Shown: positions 23,100-37,970 of the stretch, piece after piece
How the letters are laid out: every line of letters starts with the position of its first letter
Position numbering within the stretch: position 1 is the stretch's first letter
Assembly: GCA_022695795.1 (NCBI GenBank)
Contig: MU404115.1
Location: forward strand, 62,001-126,000
Source of the DNA: Biscogniauxia marginata
Taxonomy: Eukaryota > Ascomycota > Sordariomycetes > Xylariales > Xylariaceae
Reading direction: 5' to 3'
Length of the DNA stretch: 64,000 nt
Translations under genes and position numbers: made by a program
Notes under the pieces: generated by a model
The model's input: the letters and a program-made list of their open reading frames with translations, nothing else
Database searches by the model: none
What the model was told of the DNA's origin: nothing

Positions 23100-24747
23100 A
23101 GGTCGCGTCGTGCCGATTAGGGACGTAACCGTCTACCTACGCCCTGTGGACACTGGTGCCCGTATTCCAACCACTATTGAGAAATGTCTCAGACAGGAGA
23201 GGGAGATAGAGCTAGCGGCTGACTCAAAAGCTCGGGAACACACACAGTTGAGGAATGAAGATCATCCTCGTTGGATTTTCTCAGGACTTGGGCAAAAAAC
23301 AAAAACAAAAAACACCCATTGTCTCATTCGACAGCGGCACAATTCACCTTAGGGATCGAGGTTACCTGTTTGTTGACCGCATTTGAGTCAGGGAAGCTCA
23401 AAAGGATAGACTCAAAAGGATAGATTTGCCGTAATCGAGTCTCTCGGAGCAGGAGACTGCGCATTTTTTGGACGTTCCTTTTTCTTCGGAATTAGAAGGC
23501 ATCTAGGCTAAGCCTCCCGTCAATCTCTTAGTAACATTCTGTTGGGCAATTTAGGGGGTTAGGGGGTCAGTTAGCTGAATCAGATGGAGTCCTATAATAG
23601 TAATCTGGAGTTGGACTCGTTACCAAATCTCGAACAAGCTTCAACTAACGGTGCTATGCCTACCAGTCCGTATAAGTGTTCCTAAGCGAGCATATGTAGG
23701 CAGCTTGAGGCGGTGGATGGCAGGATGGATACCTACCTAAGTCATTATATCAAATCTCAATGTAGCACTGAGCAAAGTGAGGAGGGATTGATCAGACAAA
23801 AAGAAAAAAAGAAAAGAAAAAGAAAAAGTTAGGTACCTAAGGTAGACCATGTTTCTCATTGGTCTCTCTCTTGGTGACGCGATGTATGCCTCCGGCCCGA
23901 AGTAGCTGAAACGGGAAAGGTTCCTTGTGGTGGGGATGGAGTACAAACTGGGAACGCCACAATTTTTCTGCGCCACAGCAGAAGAGAGACGCCTCGTTTC
24001 TCCAGTTTCTCAGTGAGGTAGGTCCCTTTTTTCTCGTTCCCGATAAATTCAGCCGTGAACGTTCCCCACCGCGGCCCCACCCCTCACAGCTCTGATTACC
24101 GTGTTGACATCCCGTGGGATGATGATTGGGGTCCGCATGCCCCTAAGTCTGCTAGCTGGCCACCGAACGAGGAGTTCGTTCACCAGCCATAATGGATCAT
24201 AATCGTCTGAGCTAGGCCTAGTAACAGGTAAATCCCCTTACCCCGGGTTCCGCGTTGGTAGCCGGACCCTCGCCTCACCCAGCCAGCGAAGCTGCCAAAC
24301 CTGGTCCTTTCATGAATTCAGTAGTTCGTGCAGGCAAGTGGCGCTCTTTGTGTGGAGATGTGACATTTCCCGATTCTTATGCCGTGGAATTGCTTCCAGT
24401 GAAGCCCACCCGGTACGTTGAGCGGTATCTCCTTCCGAGTCTTCCAGTCGCCGGTCCAGGGTCCAAACGGGCTTGCCTCCCAATCATATTCTATTGCCAG
24501 TCATAGAAATTGTGTCTAACTGGTTTGTCATCCTGCTTGGCCGAGCTCACATGAGTCTGGTATTTATTTATATGTCACTCCTTCCCCTGATACTCCCAAG
24601 CTGGGATCGGATAGCTCATAAACTTTCTTCAAGCACAAGCTGTTGAACTTACATTCTTTCATTCTCACGATAACCTATAACGACACTGCACTGCCTGACT
24701 TTGCTTTATCCTTTGGCCTCTCGTGAACCCTGATTAGCTAAGCTGGA
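23100..24747. other. 1.6-kb spacer between rhodopsin-like and monooxygenase genes
   Basis: No gene is supported. A frame at 23110-23352 follows the upstream stop but has no motif, and another at 24255-24506 is unremarkable. A purine-rich minus-strand-pyrimidine tract (23797-23828) and TAGGTACCTAAGG at 23831-23843 are visible. A TATA-like TATTTATTTATATG at about 24560-24574 lies roughly 180 bases before the monooxygenase ATG and could serve it. Confidence 0.5.
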
Positions 24748-26837
<2,090 letters not shown>

Positions 26838-27552
26838 TTCCGTGGTGGTGACGGTGGTGACGGTGATGCTGGTATTGATAGTGGTTGATAGTGGTTTCAG
26901 CGTAGCGAGGGACGTATAGAGAGATTGGGATACCCTGCCTACTTACATAGCCTACCTTTCCCCATGTATGATACACATATATCCGTCTAGAAGACTTAGA
27001 AGTAGAGGGAGATGAATTCAATGCGATACAGAGAATACCCCGTCTCAGACCGTTGAGTGCATGGAAGGTGTTGTCTACGTCTGTGTTATGGTGTGTACCT
27101 CATGTGTCTGAATTCCCAGAAGGTTGTGTCCTCTGCGGTTTCCTGGGGCATCCACTTGCTATGACTTGATGGGGAAACAACGATAGGGCTCGATAGGGCT
27201 CGATAGGTATGTTAGGTGAAAGGTAGGAGGTGGATATGGAATGACGACCCATCTATAACGGAAGGACCGATGTTGATGAGAGTAGACTGAGCGGGGGGCA
27301 GGGGCGAGATGGGATAAGTGAGGTAGTCGCGGACTGATGTCTCTTTCTCTTTTCGCAACAGCTCGCCGCTGTTCTTGCTCTCGACCGACCGTTGACCGAC
27401 CGTCCTTCATTCAGTTGACATTCCATCTCATATTCGATTTCGAATCACTTCTCCTCTAGCACCAACGAGCACCATAGGAGACGTCATTGATTAACCCCAA
27501 ACACAAACACCTTGTCTCCTTCACAGAGAACAATACAGATTTACCCGTCATA
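26838..27552. other. Spacer with a small tandem repeat
   Basis: 715 bases without a supported gene: monooxygenase 3' UTR, then the promoter of the 696-aa gene. GGTGGTGACGGT-type triplet repeats follow the stop codon (26840-26870), and a 10-nt unit (CGATAGGGCT) is repeated two and a half times at 27181-27207. Confidence 0.5.
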
Positions 27553-29869
27553 ATGTTACGGCCCCGAAGAGGTCAGGATAGGCCCCTCAATGACTACGCT
27601 TCTGCGAGCGACCTCGCTTATCCCAACCCGCGGTCCGTCGCCGACAAGGAGAGCGAGCTAGCTGCCCCTGAAAATATGCTGAAGCGCTCTGGGACCCATA
27701 ATCTAAGCCGTATCGGATACGATGAGGAGAGTGAGTCAACAAACTAATGACTAGCCTGGATCGTATGCCACTTACAGCTATTCAGAATGTCGCAATGTCC
27801 TTGTAAGATACTGCGCCCATGTTCCGAGGAACTATCAGTATAAAGATGGGATACAGCAGGTTCGTGTCACGCTCACGAGGATAATGGACATGGACCGATA
27901 TCGTTGTTGACTCTGCAGCAGATCTTCTTGATTTTGAGAGAACATCTCGGTGACGAGAATATTGACCTTGCTGGTGGCGTCCTATATGAGCTCATAGAGG
28001 TCGACTGCGAATACTCAGACGACCCCGGCGCTGCTTTTCAGAGATGGAGACATGACCATATGTCTAGATATGTCAGTATTTCACCCTGAAAGGTCCAGCA
28101 CAGGATAGGGGACTAATGCCTATCAGGTCGATCTCGAACTTCCTCATATACCCCACATGACGACCATCACTCCGTCCATCATTCCTACCGAGAGGCTCAC
28201 ACGCTGGCGGCTGGAGCATCCAGAGCGATATCCCTTCGTGCTCTCTGACTCTTCTCCTTCAAGTCAAAGTTTATCATTTGACCCTAGCTGTATCCGCAAC
28301 AGAAAAGCCTGGCTTATCGACCATACCCTGTACGTGTCGTCTAGAAACGACGGTACTCGTCCAGTGCACAGTCCAAACCCCAAGGAGTTCCATGAGAAGC
28401 AATGGGATTCTAACTACGGTGGCAAAGGAAGACTGGTGGAGGAACGCGATGTTATACTTACTTCCTCAGACAGGCCGAGCGAAATATCACCACCGGGAAC
28501 CGCGGATACCCCATCTCCCAACCAAAGCCGTGCAAAACGACTACGTCACTTCCTATCTAGCATCAGCATCATTAATGAGGTGGCCGACAAGTTGAGTAAA
28601 CGCAAAAAGGAACCTGAGACCAAACAAAGGCGACGGAGTTGGATACCTAGTTCTCTTATATTCGAGACAGGGTCGCTGTTCAAAGATAAGCGATCGGGTC
28701 CCGACACTCTTTCCATTCCTCTCCCGGACGGATGCCAGATTCCAAACGCCATATTCGCTAGGAAGTTCTTGTTAGTCGATGATGGAGACGTGCTGCCTCC
28801 ATACCTTCCCATAAGTCAGATGCCAACAGCCGAATCGAAGGCCGCAAACGCTGTCATAGAAGCTGCAGCTTCTGGGCTATTAGAAGGAGAACACCCGTGG
28901 TCCTTCCGCGGCCCTTTCACCCCGCAGCTTGGTTTCGATGGAGGACTAGACTATAGATGGGGTCTTTTCGAGCCGACTATAACTGTCAGAAGATTTGACG
29001 TAGACACACCTGTCCCAGAAACTCTAGATTTCTGTTCCGATAACCGAGCTGAGAATAACTCCATTAATCGTAGGCAGCCACCGAAGAGGGACGGCACTAC
29101 TTTCAGCGTCGAGTCCGTTATAGAAACAGAAAGGAATGGCCTGACACATTCAGTGGCATGTAAACCCAAAGGGACATCGGTTCAGAGAGATGATCGGAAC
29201 GAGGTGAAGTTGCAAGAGAGGTATGGTAGAACACGAAGATCCGCGCGAGCATACCCTCCTTGTACGCCAAAGAATCCGCTTAGGTCAGCTTCTTTCGTGC
29301 AAATGACCCCTGATCAAAGATTCATGGAAAGGTATGTAGTACTTCGATAGGAGCTTCTGGATGCGTAATACTAACTATCCCTCTCAAGACATGGCTTTCG
29401 CCAGCGGAACCCTTTGTTGTTCGAGAATATCGAGTTCGCTATCCCGAAAAGCTCTGTTGATATTATTACTCCAACTGCACATCGCAAGACGACTGTGATT
29501 GAACGATTGAATGAACCCGTTGTGCCTAGCCCTTGTGTATTCGATGCTGATTATCCACATAAGTCAAGTCCCCAGCGCAGATCCAATAGCGGCATGGAAG
29601 ATCCCTTTACGAACCAAAACAAGTTTGGAGAATCACTTCAGAGAGGTAGGAGGTGCTTTGAATACAGGAACACGAAAAATAAAAATAAAGATTCATCAAT
29701 CTGTGATGGACAAGAGATTCATATGGGCAAGAGCGACGTCAGCCTAGATCCATGTGATGGATCTCCGGAGGGCGTAGTTGAGAGGTTGCAGCCTCTGATA
29801 TATAATGGGAGCATGGAATTTAAGCGTCAATGCATGAATTGTGAGATAAATCGGCCAGTTGGGTGTTGA
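27553..29869 (+). CDS. Hypothetical protein, five exons, 696 aa, function unknown
   Basis: Exons 27553-27730, 27786-27859, 27919-28071, 28127-29331 and 29389-29869 join in frame. Introns of 55-59 nt end in CAG or AAG, and introns 3 and 4 have CTAAT/CTAAC branch sites; the donor of intron 3 (GTCAGT) is weak. The N-terminal ~150 residues look like the only compact part: CRNVLVRYCAHVPRNYQYKD, then QIFLILREHLGDENIDLAGG and LYELIEVDCEYSDDP. The remainder is hydrophilic, Ser/Pro/Arg-rich and probably disordered, with one patch of order around DGGLDYRWGLFEPTITVRRF. No known domain, catalytic motif, signal peptide or membrane segment is recognised. It lies only 148 bases before the next same-strand gene, so the two may be parts of one locus. 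The model is supported by frame and splice signals rather than homology. Confidence 0.65.
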
Positions 29870-30017
29870 GTGTTGCTATCTTGGCACAGTTAGTTGATAA
29901 AGGTAACCCGACTTGAGAATTGCACACCACCCCTTTCCAAACCACTTCTCAACGCCATCTGACTACCTTGCATCTTCACTCCTCTCATACCCCTCAAGGC
30001 TCACGATATATTTGGTG

Positions 30018-33000
30018 ATGCCCAATACATCCCGCGAAACCCTGAGAAGGGACAGAGACAAAGACATCCCACACCAATGTATCAAGAATAAAACTGATAC
30101 CGGTTCAGACGAGCCCAGAAGCCAACCTAGTGTTGCGCCCATCAGTACCAGTAAGTATAAATTATATCCATCCTTTCTTGGATTTCAAATTCTACAAGTA
30201 ATTCCTTTTGTTCATACTCTCCTAACGAACCTGCGAGCAGGCAACAATATCCTCAGAAAGAGGAGAAGGTTTTCTGGACCACCATATGTGCCGTCACCTG
30301 CCGCTGCCGAGGAACAGGAGCTGGATAAGTCACAGAAGGATGACAACGTCAAGGTTACCATTGTAGATTCAGAAAGCGTAGGTGACTCGACAAGTAAGTG
30401 AATATAGCGTTCTTAGAATCAGCCGGGAGACCTGGATATGTTTGCTAGTAAGTGGAACGTACTAATAGGGAGGATATGTACAGCCAACAAGAACTGGATC
30501 TGCGCCGAAGGTCAACAGCAACGCCATCATCAGCAGAACCATAGTTACCTTGAGCTGTTGTCAGCAAAAAGGGGTAGGTGTACCTGTTTCTCCTGATCAT
30601 CATCTTCCGCTCCGCCAGCATTCATCCTCCATACTTAATGTTTACCCCCTTTTCACTTCAAGAGACACTAAATGCACCTGCTTCTGTACCTAGCTAGCCG
30701 GCAACCAAATGGGGCGTTTCTAAACAACTGACCCTATTCTCCGTAGAAACCATCTTTCCTCGCCCTGTCGCTAGGGTCCGTAGAGGCGCAAGAACTCGAG
30801 TCTTGAATTGGCTGGATAGCGGTATCCGTAGCAACACCGAGGATCCTAACTCACTGAGCCCATTCCCAGATCCAGAGTACGCGGCCACACGTCGTCGTCG
30901 TGCTGCTTCTTTCGCTTGCGATAGAAACGCGTTCATACTGTCACCTTGGCAACATCAGCAGTCGTCCCCCGTCACTACCAACCCAACTGCCACTACCCAC
31001 TACTCGTCTACAGATCCCCCTTCTTCATCTTGTGCTGCTGATGAGAAGAGCGCACAATCGGTCGGAGAAATGCGCATTCCTTCTTCCTCTCCATCAAAGG
31101 AACAACACCAACAAAAACAACGCGTTACTAGTAACACTAATACTTCGCGCTTCGGTACACCATCACGACTACCTATTCCGCGCTTTCGTCATCCCACTCC
31201 CAATCACCACCACACCACCCCTTTTCATCCTCGCCTTCGCCCTTTAGGTCGTCAGTCTATAAGCGGCACCATCAACAACAATAATAATAACAAAGCCAAC
31301 ACTAGCACTACCCAAGACCAGCCGCGACACTCATCATCCCCCTCGTGCTCGCTAACCCCAGCTACAGACCCGGACCTCCCATCGTCCTGCATCCCAAACC
31401 GCCGCAGCTCCATCAGGGTCATCAAGCCGGATCTTGCGCTTCTCTCTCCCGTTTCCCCGGTCTGCCAGCCTCCTCCTTCTTCTCGTCCTCATCAACAGTC
31501 TCACCCCCATCTTGCCCCCCCTCCTATTACTACTATTCGTGCTCAGCAGCCGGCGGTACTACCGACCCCGGCGCGTGAATCCGAGGGCATCATGAACGGA
31601 GACGGTGACAAGTACAGCTTTTACTACGACAGCGGCGACGAGAGCGCTGGCGGCGGTAGGCGGTTAGATAAGGGTAAGGGTCAAGTCATTGCCCCTGATC
31701 AGCGACAGAGCCCAGAACAGGAACATGAGCGCCGCGACTCGGAGAATAATCTTCGACTCTCAGAGGCTGGGAGATATCAGTTGGCTACGATGTGAGTTCT
31801 TACTTCTCCTACTTCTCATTTTCCCTTTCTTCCTCTCCATCCATTTCGACTCTATTTATTTTACCTCTATTTCCTACTTGTTCTCCTGCTTGCTGTAACA
31901 CATGACTGGTGGCGCTAGCTGCACTTGGCCCCCTTCCCCTGAGATCCTGTCTTTCTTGAATCCTTTGATAAGCAAAGTCGAAGCGTGGCGTCGCCCATTT
32001 TGGCGACCAAACACACGGGCGAATATGTTTAGCTGTCGTTTTGATATCTTGACAGTCGCTGTCTGTTTGTACACTGGAATCAAATAAAGTCAGCGTCGGT
32101 CAACATCTTGCTAATAGTGGTATTTTTTCTTTTTCACTTTGACATAGGTTTTCCAACCACGAGGGCTTCCAACGCACCACACCCGAGCCGGAGAGAGCTC
32201 CTCCCGCTCTTGCTAGCCGTGCTCTAGCTCGGGATACACCTCCGCCAAACCAGGCTGAGCGTCGCGGTGCTCACTCCCGTTCGGAGTCACTCTCGCAGCC
32301 GCAATCCCAGCCGTACGCACAGGCGCCGGCACATGTAAACTTCAAGCCCAGAAAGCAGCTGGCTAGTGCCTCGTCATCGCAGCAGCAGCCCCAACATAAG
32401 CGCTCTCACAGCAGGCAACAAACCAGTGTCTCATCAACGGCATCATCCTTCGGCTATTCCCGCCGTGACAACAGCGCGAGTGACGCCCGTGCCTCGCCGT
32501 TTAAGACGTACCAGCACCACCAACGTCAGAACAGCAATAACAATGGCAGGGGCGTCGGGCCATCGTCTGAACGAGGACGTCCTCTTCAGAGAAGACGCTA
32601 CGAACTGACGAGTGACGACGAGAGCGAAGATGGTGCCTTATCTACTGTGCAAGAGACCCGCCAGAGCAACATGACCACCATTACGGATCTCATTCGCCAG
32701 GGCCTCGAGCAGTCCCCAAGCGACTCCCCCAGCCGGTCCCATTCTCACCAGGGATCACCTCCGAAGCCCGCCGGCGACTCGTTCGTACCTCCCGTGCCGG
32801 CTCTACCCACGGTGCAGGCTGACACCCCGAACCGAGGCCATCGTCCTACGGGTCTCAACATGGACGCTGCTCGCAAGTACGGCCAGACGACAGGTCGGCA
32901 CGCGAACATCAAGGCCGTACACAAACCCGTCCCGGAAAGTCCCTCGGCGCCAGAGCTATCTCCGCCACAGCAGTCGATGCTGCAGGTGCCCGAGCCGGGC

Positions 33001-34846
33001 CCGAGCCGAGGACGACAAACGCCAGCCCCAGTAGCAAATTTAGACAAAGGGAAGAAGCCGGAGTACATGCAGCAGGAGAACCAGCAACATGCCACTCATA
33101 ATCGTCATAACGATAATAACAACAAGAAAGATGAGCTACGATACTCCTCTTCAGTATACGAGTGGGACGACGACCTCCCGACCATCAGTCCCCTGCGCAT
33201 CCCAAGGCGCTCCGAGATGATGAATGTCGACATCCTGCAGCAGTACAACGAGTGGTGGAAGAAGGAGTCCCTCGTCGCAGCCGCGCGCCGGGCCGAGTTC
33301 CCCTCTTCCCCGCTGCCACGCATCCGCGACCAGACGGCCAAGCGTCAAGCTGTCCTGCACAACGTTCGTTCGCGGAGCGAGATGGGCCGGCATGATATGT
33401 TGTCATCTGGCGAGAGAATAACAGCTGGCCCTCAAACTGCTGCTCCTGATAACGATTTGCCCATGCGACAGCAACCATCTCAGCAGGTCGGAAGTCTTTC
33501 CAAGTCTGCAACTATGAGTGATGTCCGAGACGAGGGAGGCAGTCAGTTCCGCAGCGACAGCAGGCCCCAGCTCGAGAACCTGGCCGAGCCATTTACCCCC
33601 TTGACGCCCTGGCTGGTGGCCGGCGGCCTGTCAAACATGGCTGGCGCCGGTCTGTCGAGTAAGACGAAGTCAAAGATCCTGATCGGTGAGGACGGCTATC
33701 TCGAGAACACGGCCGCACCCGCTCAGGTGCGGGCGCAGGACCAGAAGAAAAAGAGCGATCATAGCAAGGCTAGTGGTTTTTTTGACAAGTTCAAGAGCAT
33801 CGCTCGCGAATTCGTAAGTTTTCTCTCACTCCAACCGACTATCATCTCTTTTCTTCCCCCTTTTCTCCATGATCCATCGCGGTCGTACTCTTCCTTTTCC
33901 GCTTTACCTCAAGCGTTATGCTGGAAACTTGAGGGGGGAAATCCTAATATCTTTTCTTTTCTTCCAGGCCGAGAATTCCTTTAAACCATACCGCACCAAA
34001 CCTGGCGCGGTGAAGCAGTTCGCCACGTCGCTCGATCCGCGCGAGCAGAGCCTCGTCTATTGCGAGCTCGAGTTCAACCTGAGTAACGCGCTAGACGAAT
34101 ACATCAAGGCACAACTGAACAGTGGACGACTCTCGCCCGACAAGCTCAAGAGAGTGGCCGACGCGTGGGCAGCGCAGGGCCGCCCGAGAGTCACGGGGTT
34201 CCGGTACGACCTCGAGACGCAGGTAGACCTGGTGGCGGCGCACATCGACGACTTCCGGTTCTGTGGCGACATGCAGCTGGACCCGGTGGCCATCTCTGGG
34301 CTCCTGCACTCGATGCGGATGAACGCGCGCCAGATGCGCGCGCGCACCTACTGCCAGCCTGACACGGTCATATTCAAGCACCTAAGCGATGCGCTATCGT
34401 TCATGCGACTGATTGGTACTCCGGAGCCGAAGCATACCCGGCTCGAGCAGGTCGCGCAGTTCTTCAAGACCATCGTCGCGCGCGAGAAGGCATACCGGCA
34501 GAAGGTCGAGGAGAGGGAGCGGCTCAAGGGGGAGGCTAGCAATAATAATGGAAATAACAACGACAACGGTGCAATGACTGCGGACTCTGGCATTGGGAAT
34601 ATGCTGTCGAACGCCAACGAGCAGTTGACCGATAGCTTATACGGGAGCCTACCTCATGCGCTAAGTCGGTTCGACGAACACCGGACTGAGAGTTATGGCC
34701 ATAGCGGCCAGGACAATAACGAGGAGCAGACTCAGACCCAGACACAGGAAGCGCAGCCCCAGGAGGAAAAGCGTCAGTTCAGCGGTCCTATCCTCGAGCC
34801 GAAGACGTACAGTCCCACGGACGACGAGCCGGCGTTCCCTCGCTAA
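30018..34846 (+). CDS. Large hypothetical fungal protein, six exons, 1321 aa
   Basis: Exons 30018-30150, 30241-30393, 30484-30573, 30747-31791, 32148-33813 and 33968-34846 sum to 1322 codons with frame kept through all five joins, which argues strongly for one gene. The introns begin GTAAGT, GTAAGT, GTAGGT, GTGAGT and GTAAGT. Intron 4 (356 nt) is long for this window. Residues 1-850 are low-complexity: Ser, Pro, Gln, His and Asn runs with RRRRAAS-type basic patches. An ordered core appears near YNEWWKKESLVAAARRAEFP and IRDQTAKRQAVLHNVRSRSE. A second globular stretch spans the last exon, from SFKPYRTKPGAVKQFATSLD through ELEFNLSNALDEYIKAQL to QMRARTYCQPDTVIFKHLSD and a coiled EKAYRQKVEERERLKGE. 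I do not recognise the domain. A scaffold or regulatory role is possible but unsupported. The start could lie further upstream, and fusion with the 696-aa gene cannot be excluded. Confidence 0.7.
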
Positions 34847-36992
34847 GCCTACTTACTGTTCGAGGTGCGCTCTCTGTATCGCGTCGTATTATTGACAAGG
34901 TCATCGGTACTTTCTACAAACCTTTGGTTTCTCAGTCCGTTTTCCCTTGCACACAGGTCGTCTCTTGCTATGTTTTAAGCTCATCACCTCACCTCTTGGG
35001 AGTTGATTTTTCTTCCCTTTTCTCGTTCGGTCAGCGTCGGTCAGCGTACTTGACATGACGGGGACTGAACTAGATGGAGGACACTTTAATAATACTAATA
35101 CTTCTTGTCGTCGTTGTTTATGGACACATTCCGATTTTCCCGCCCTCTCCTCTTTTCTGGTGTGGCTCTAACTAGACGATTAGTCGACATTTATGAGCTT
35201 ACCTTCTCGGATTACCCCGATCGTCCTATGGCGAGAGATGATATGAAGGTTCATCGGAACTCTACCGTCTTACACCTTTGTATACGGGTTCATCCAACCT
35301 GTCCCCAGTGGTTGCAATGCTGCGAGAACTCAATGAGATCATTTGTTGCAGCTGCAATTAATTGCCTTGCCATTCACCATTTCTCCGACACCCGGTCAAT
35401 ATGGTAGGGTTGGAATGATGGACATGGTTTCAGGGGAATCATCGGTTCTTCGCGGATGGCTGGGCCTTCGTTGTTGCTCGTTACTGTCGAGCGAACACCG
35501 AGACTCCAGCATGCGTGGCAACTGTTTTGTTTTGCTTTGCTTTCTTCCTGTTGGTTTATTTTCATCCTTCCGCGAGGATTTGTATGGTGTATAAATGATT
35601 GGCTGGTGGCGGTAATCACCGTGGCATCCGCTGGCACGGTTTGATGTCGTAGGATGGACCGGTTCTGCGAAGGGCCCGCCGAGCTGGTTGGCCGGAATGA
35701 GGAAACATACTCATTCTATGAGCTCATGATACATGTAAGAATATCTGATCATACTGATAGGCTGTCTCCAGCCTGAGGGGAGAGAAATTGACGGTCATAT
35801 ACTACCACCTGACTGACTCCTTGCGTCCTTGATTGACCATCTGTTTGATCAGAACATTGTGGATAGGGTTGTAGACAAGGCCGATATCGCTAAATGACGT
35901 ATTTCGATATTTACTATAAACTGTACCTGCATGGCTCGCTAAGCAATGTCCAAGGAATCTCCTCGTAGAATGCAGCACCTTCTGACCAGGTAAACTAAAA
36001 TCTAGGTTCAGTTGGGAGAGAGGTTTAGAGAAAGTGGTCGTCTTTGCCCGTCGATCTCCCGTGCTGGATCTACCGTTTTCAAGCCCCGATCCGCAAGGGT
36101 CCTGCCTTGGTTGTAAGCTCGAATGCCGAGAAATCTGCAGCTCGATGCAATCCGAGAAATTCGCTCGTTTGGGGGGGAGGGAAGGGGGCAGAGGAAATTC
36201 CCGGTGAGAGACAGTCGGAGTTGGCGAATGGGAGAGAAGAAGTTGGCTGCAAGGGAGGAAAAGGGAAAGAGAAAGACCGGGAGCCATGAAACTGTACCTA
36301 GCGTAAAAGGTAAGTGCACTAAAAAGACGCATCCACTGTGACATCACCCTTCCTTCGGGGCTCGCCAATTGTAGAACACCGACCAGGTCAACTGGGCACA
36401 CCACGTCCGTCCTGGCCGGCTAAAGAGGTAAGTGTCTCGACACGCCCACCCGCTGCTACCGTCTCGTGTGCTGTGCATGCGCCTGCATAGACTGATAGGT
36501 TCTCGAAGGGCACTCCGCCAGATAATGACGGTGTAAGACTGAACAGAGTCAGTCAGCCTTGACACGCGAGAGAGAGCCCGTTTTGTCCTTTTCTATTATT
36601 TGTTAATTCCAATTTCCAAATAATCAGCCCAGAGTCACCTGTCATATTGCAGTTGAGTATAAAGTGTCTGCGCCTTCATCGCGGACGACAGCCTAACAGA
36701 TCACCCCCTTGCCCTTTTCAAGCTTGAGTGAGACATTTCCGGTGCCCTTGATTTGGTTATTCTTTGCCGTCCAGCTGGACAATCCCGTCCCGGCCATTCC
36801 AACCTAGAGGTATAATAAGTATCAGATACGACTTGTTGTAAGCGGGGTTTTCCTTCGCACCGCCGTTAGCGTTTCACAGGTTCATCTTCGACAGCTACAC
36901 CACCACAGCAGCTATCCGTATATAGCGCCGTCGATCTGTACTATCGTGCAGATAGCCCAAGCTCATCGGGGCAACCTTTTGACCAGAGCAAC
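34847..36992. other. 2.1-kb spacer, no supported gene
   Basis: Left part is the 3' UTR of the 1321-aa gene and the right part is the promoter of the glycine-zipper gene. The 200-codon minus-strand frame at 35802-36404 and its overlapping neighbours have no domain, no splice partner and Ser/Pro/Leu-rich composition. A GGGG-rich purine stretch at about 36171-36290 underlies several of these frames. Confidence 0.5.
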
Positions 36993-37970
36993 ATGTCACG
37001 GTACGAGGACGACCTTTCTCATGGCCGATCGAGCTACAGTCGGGACCGGGACCAGGGTCGGGACTATGCATATGCAGACGACAGACATTCAGCGACATAT
37101 GAACCAGGCAATCGTCGTACCGCCAGTCCCGGCCATTCAACGTACAACGGAAACCCGTCCCAGGCCCGGTTAACCTACAAGCCACAAAGCCCCCTCTACT
37201 CACCTCGCTCCTCATCGACCCTCCAGGTTCCCGAGTCGCACTCGCGGCCGAGATCCTTGCCCCCACTTATCGAATACCGTCGATCGTCTCGTGAGTCAAG
37301 ACGGGCGAGGGGCTACAGCAGACACGGCGACAGCGACGGCTCCGAAGACGATCGGGCGCGAGCCCCGGTCAGGAAGACAAAGAACTTCGTCGGCAACAAT
37401 TTCACAGACTCCAGGAGCGGCCTAGGCGTCGGTGTCCTAGGTGCGCTAGTCGGTGGGCTGGCGGCGAGAGAAGCCGCCGAGGCTTCGAGCAAACACAACG
37501 GCCACCGCCACCACGACGACGCGGAACACAAGCGCAACCAGATCCTCAGCACTGTCGTAGGGGCCGCAGTTGGGGCGCTGGGCGCAAACGCGGTTGAGAG
37601 GCGCATCGAGATGGGCCGCGAGAGAGACCGGTCCCAGCAGGACGGATGGGAGCGCAAGTGGCGGTCTAGTATTCGCGCCGACAGGGTCGAGAAGCGGGAA
37701 GTGTTCGTGCGACCTAGGAGTAGCGACCACAGCAGCAGTAGGCGCGAGTGGGATCACGACTCTTGGGAGGCGCGCGAACGTGAACGCGACCGTGAACGTG
37801 AACGCGACCGCGACCGCAGCAGGGGGAGACGTGGTGTCGAGCGCGAGGTCGACCCGGGGGCGCGTAGCTGGAAGAACGTTGAGGATTGGCTCTACGATGA
37901 TGCTAACGATGTGGAGAACGGACTTAGGTCGAACGGACAGATGAGCCATGATTCGTATCGCTATTCATGA
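36993..37970 (+). CDS. Charged RS/RD-rich protein with glycine-zipper segments, 325 aa
   Basis: A single exon with the ATG in a good context (aacATGTC). The product is rich in Arg, Asp and Ser, with the N-terminal third resembling an RS-type disordered region (MSRYEDDLSHGRSSYSRDRD). The middle holds two small-residue helices, GLGVGVLGALVGGLAAREA (about 149-167) and ILSTVVGAAVGALGANAVER (about 188-207). These look like a glycine-zipper pair that could insert in or pack against a membrane or self-associate. The C-terminus has repeated RERDRERERDRDR and ends with DVENGLRSNGQMSHDSYRYS. Similar glycine-zipper/Arg-rich proteins are common and uncharacterised in filamentous fungi; that is family recollection. 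An RS-domain nuclear protein is the other reading. A hexamer array (GTCGAA/GTCGAG) lies just downstream at 38104-38135. Confidence 0.75.
   Translation: MSRYEDDLSHGRSSYSRDRDQGRDYAYADDRHSATYEPGNRRTASPGHSTYNGNPSQARLTYKPQSPLYSPRSSSTLQVPESHSRPRSLPPLIEYRRSSRESRRARGYSRHGDSDGSEDDRARAPVRKTKNFVGNNFTDSRSGLGVGVLGALVGGLAAREAAEASSKHNGHRHHDDAEHKRNQILSTVVGAAVGALGANAVERRIEMGRERDRSQQDGWERKWRSSIRADRVEKREVFVRPRSSDHSSSRREWDHDSWEARERERDRERERDRDRSRGRRGVEREVDPGARSWKNVEDWLYDDANDVENGLRSNGQMSHDSYRYS

Noticed and set aside
31874..32087. Small frames inside the 356-nt intron of the 1321-aa gene
   Set aside because: No motif and no splice-consistent phase. The direct join 31791 to 32148 keeps frame, and all six exons sum to whole codons.
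35802..36404. 200-codon minus frame
   Set aside because: Overlaps other frames on both strands in a purine-rich spacer; no motif, no promoter-like start and no conserved text.
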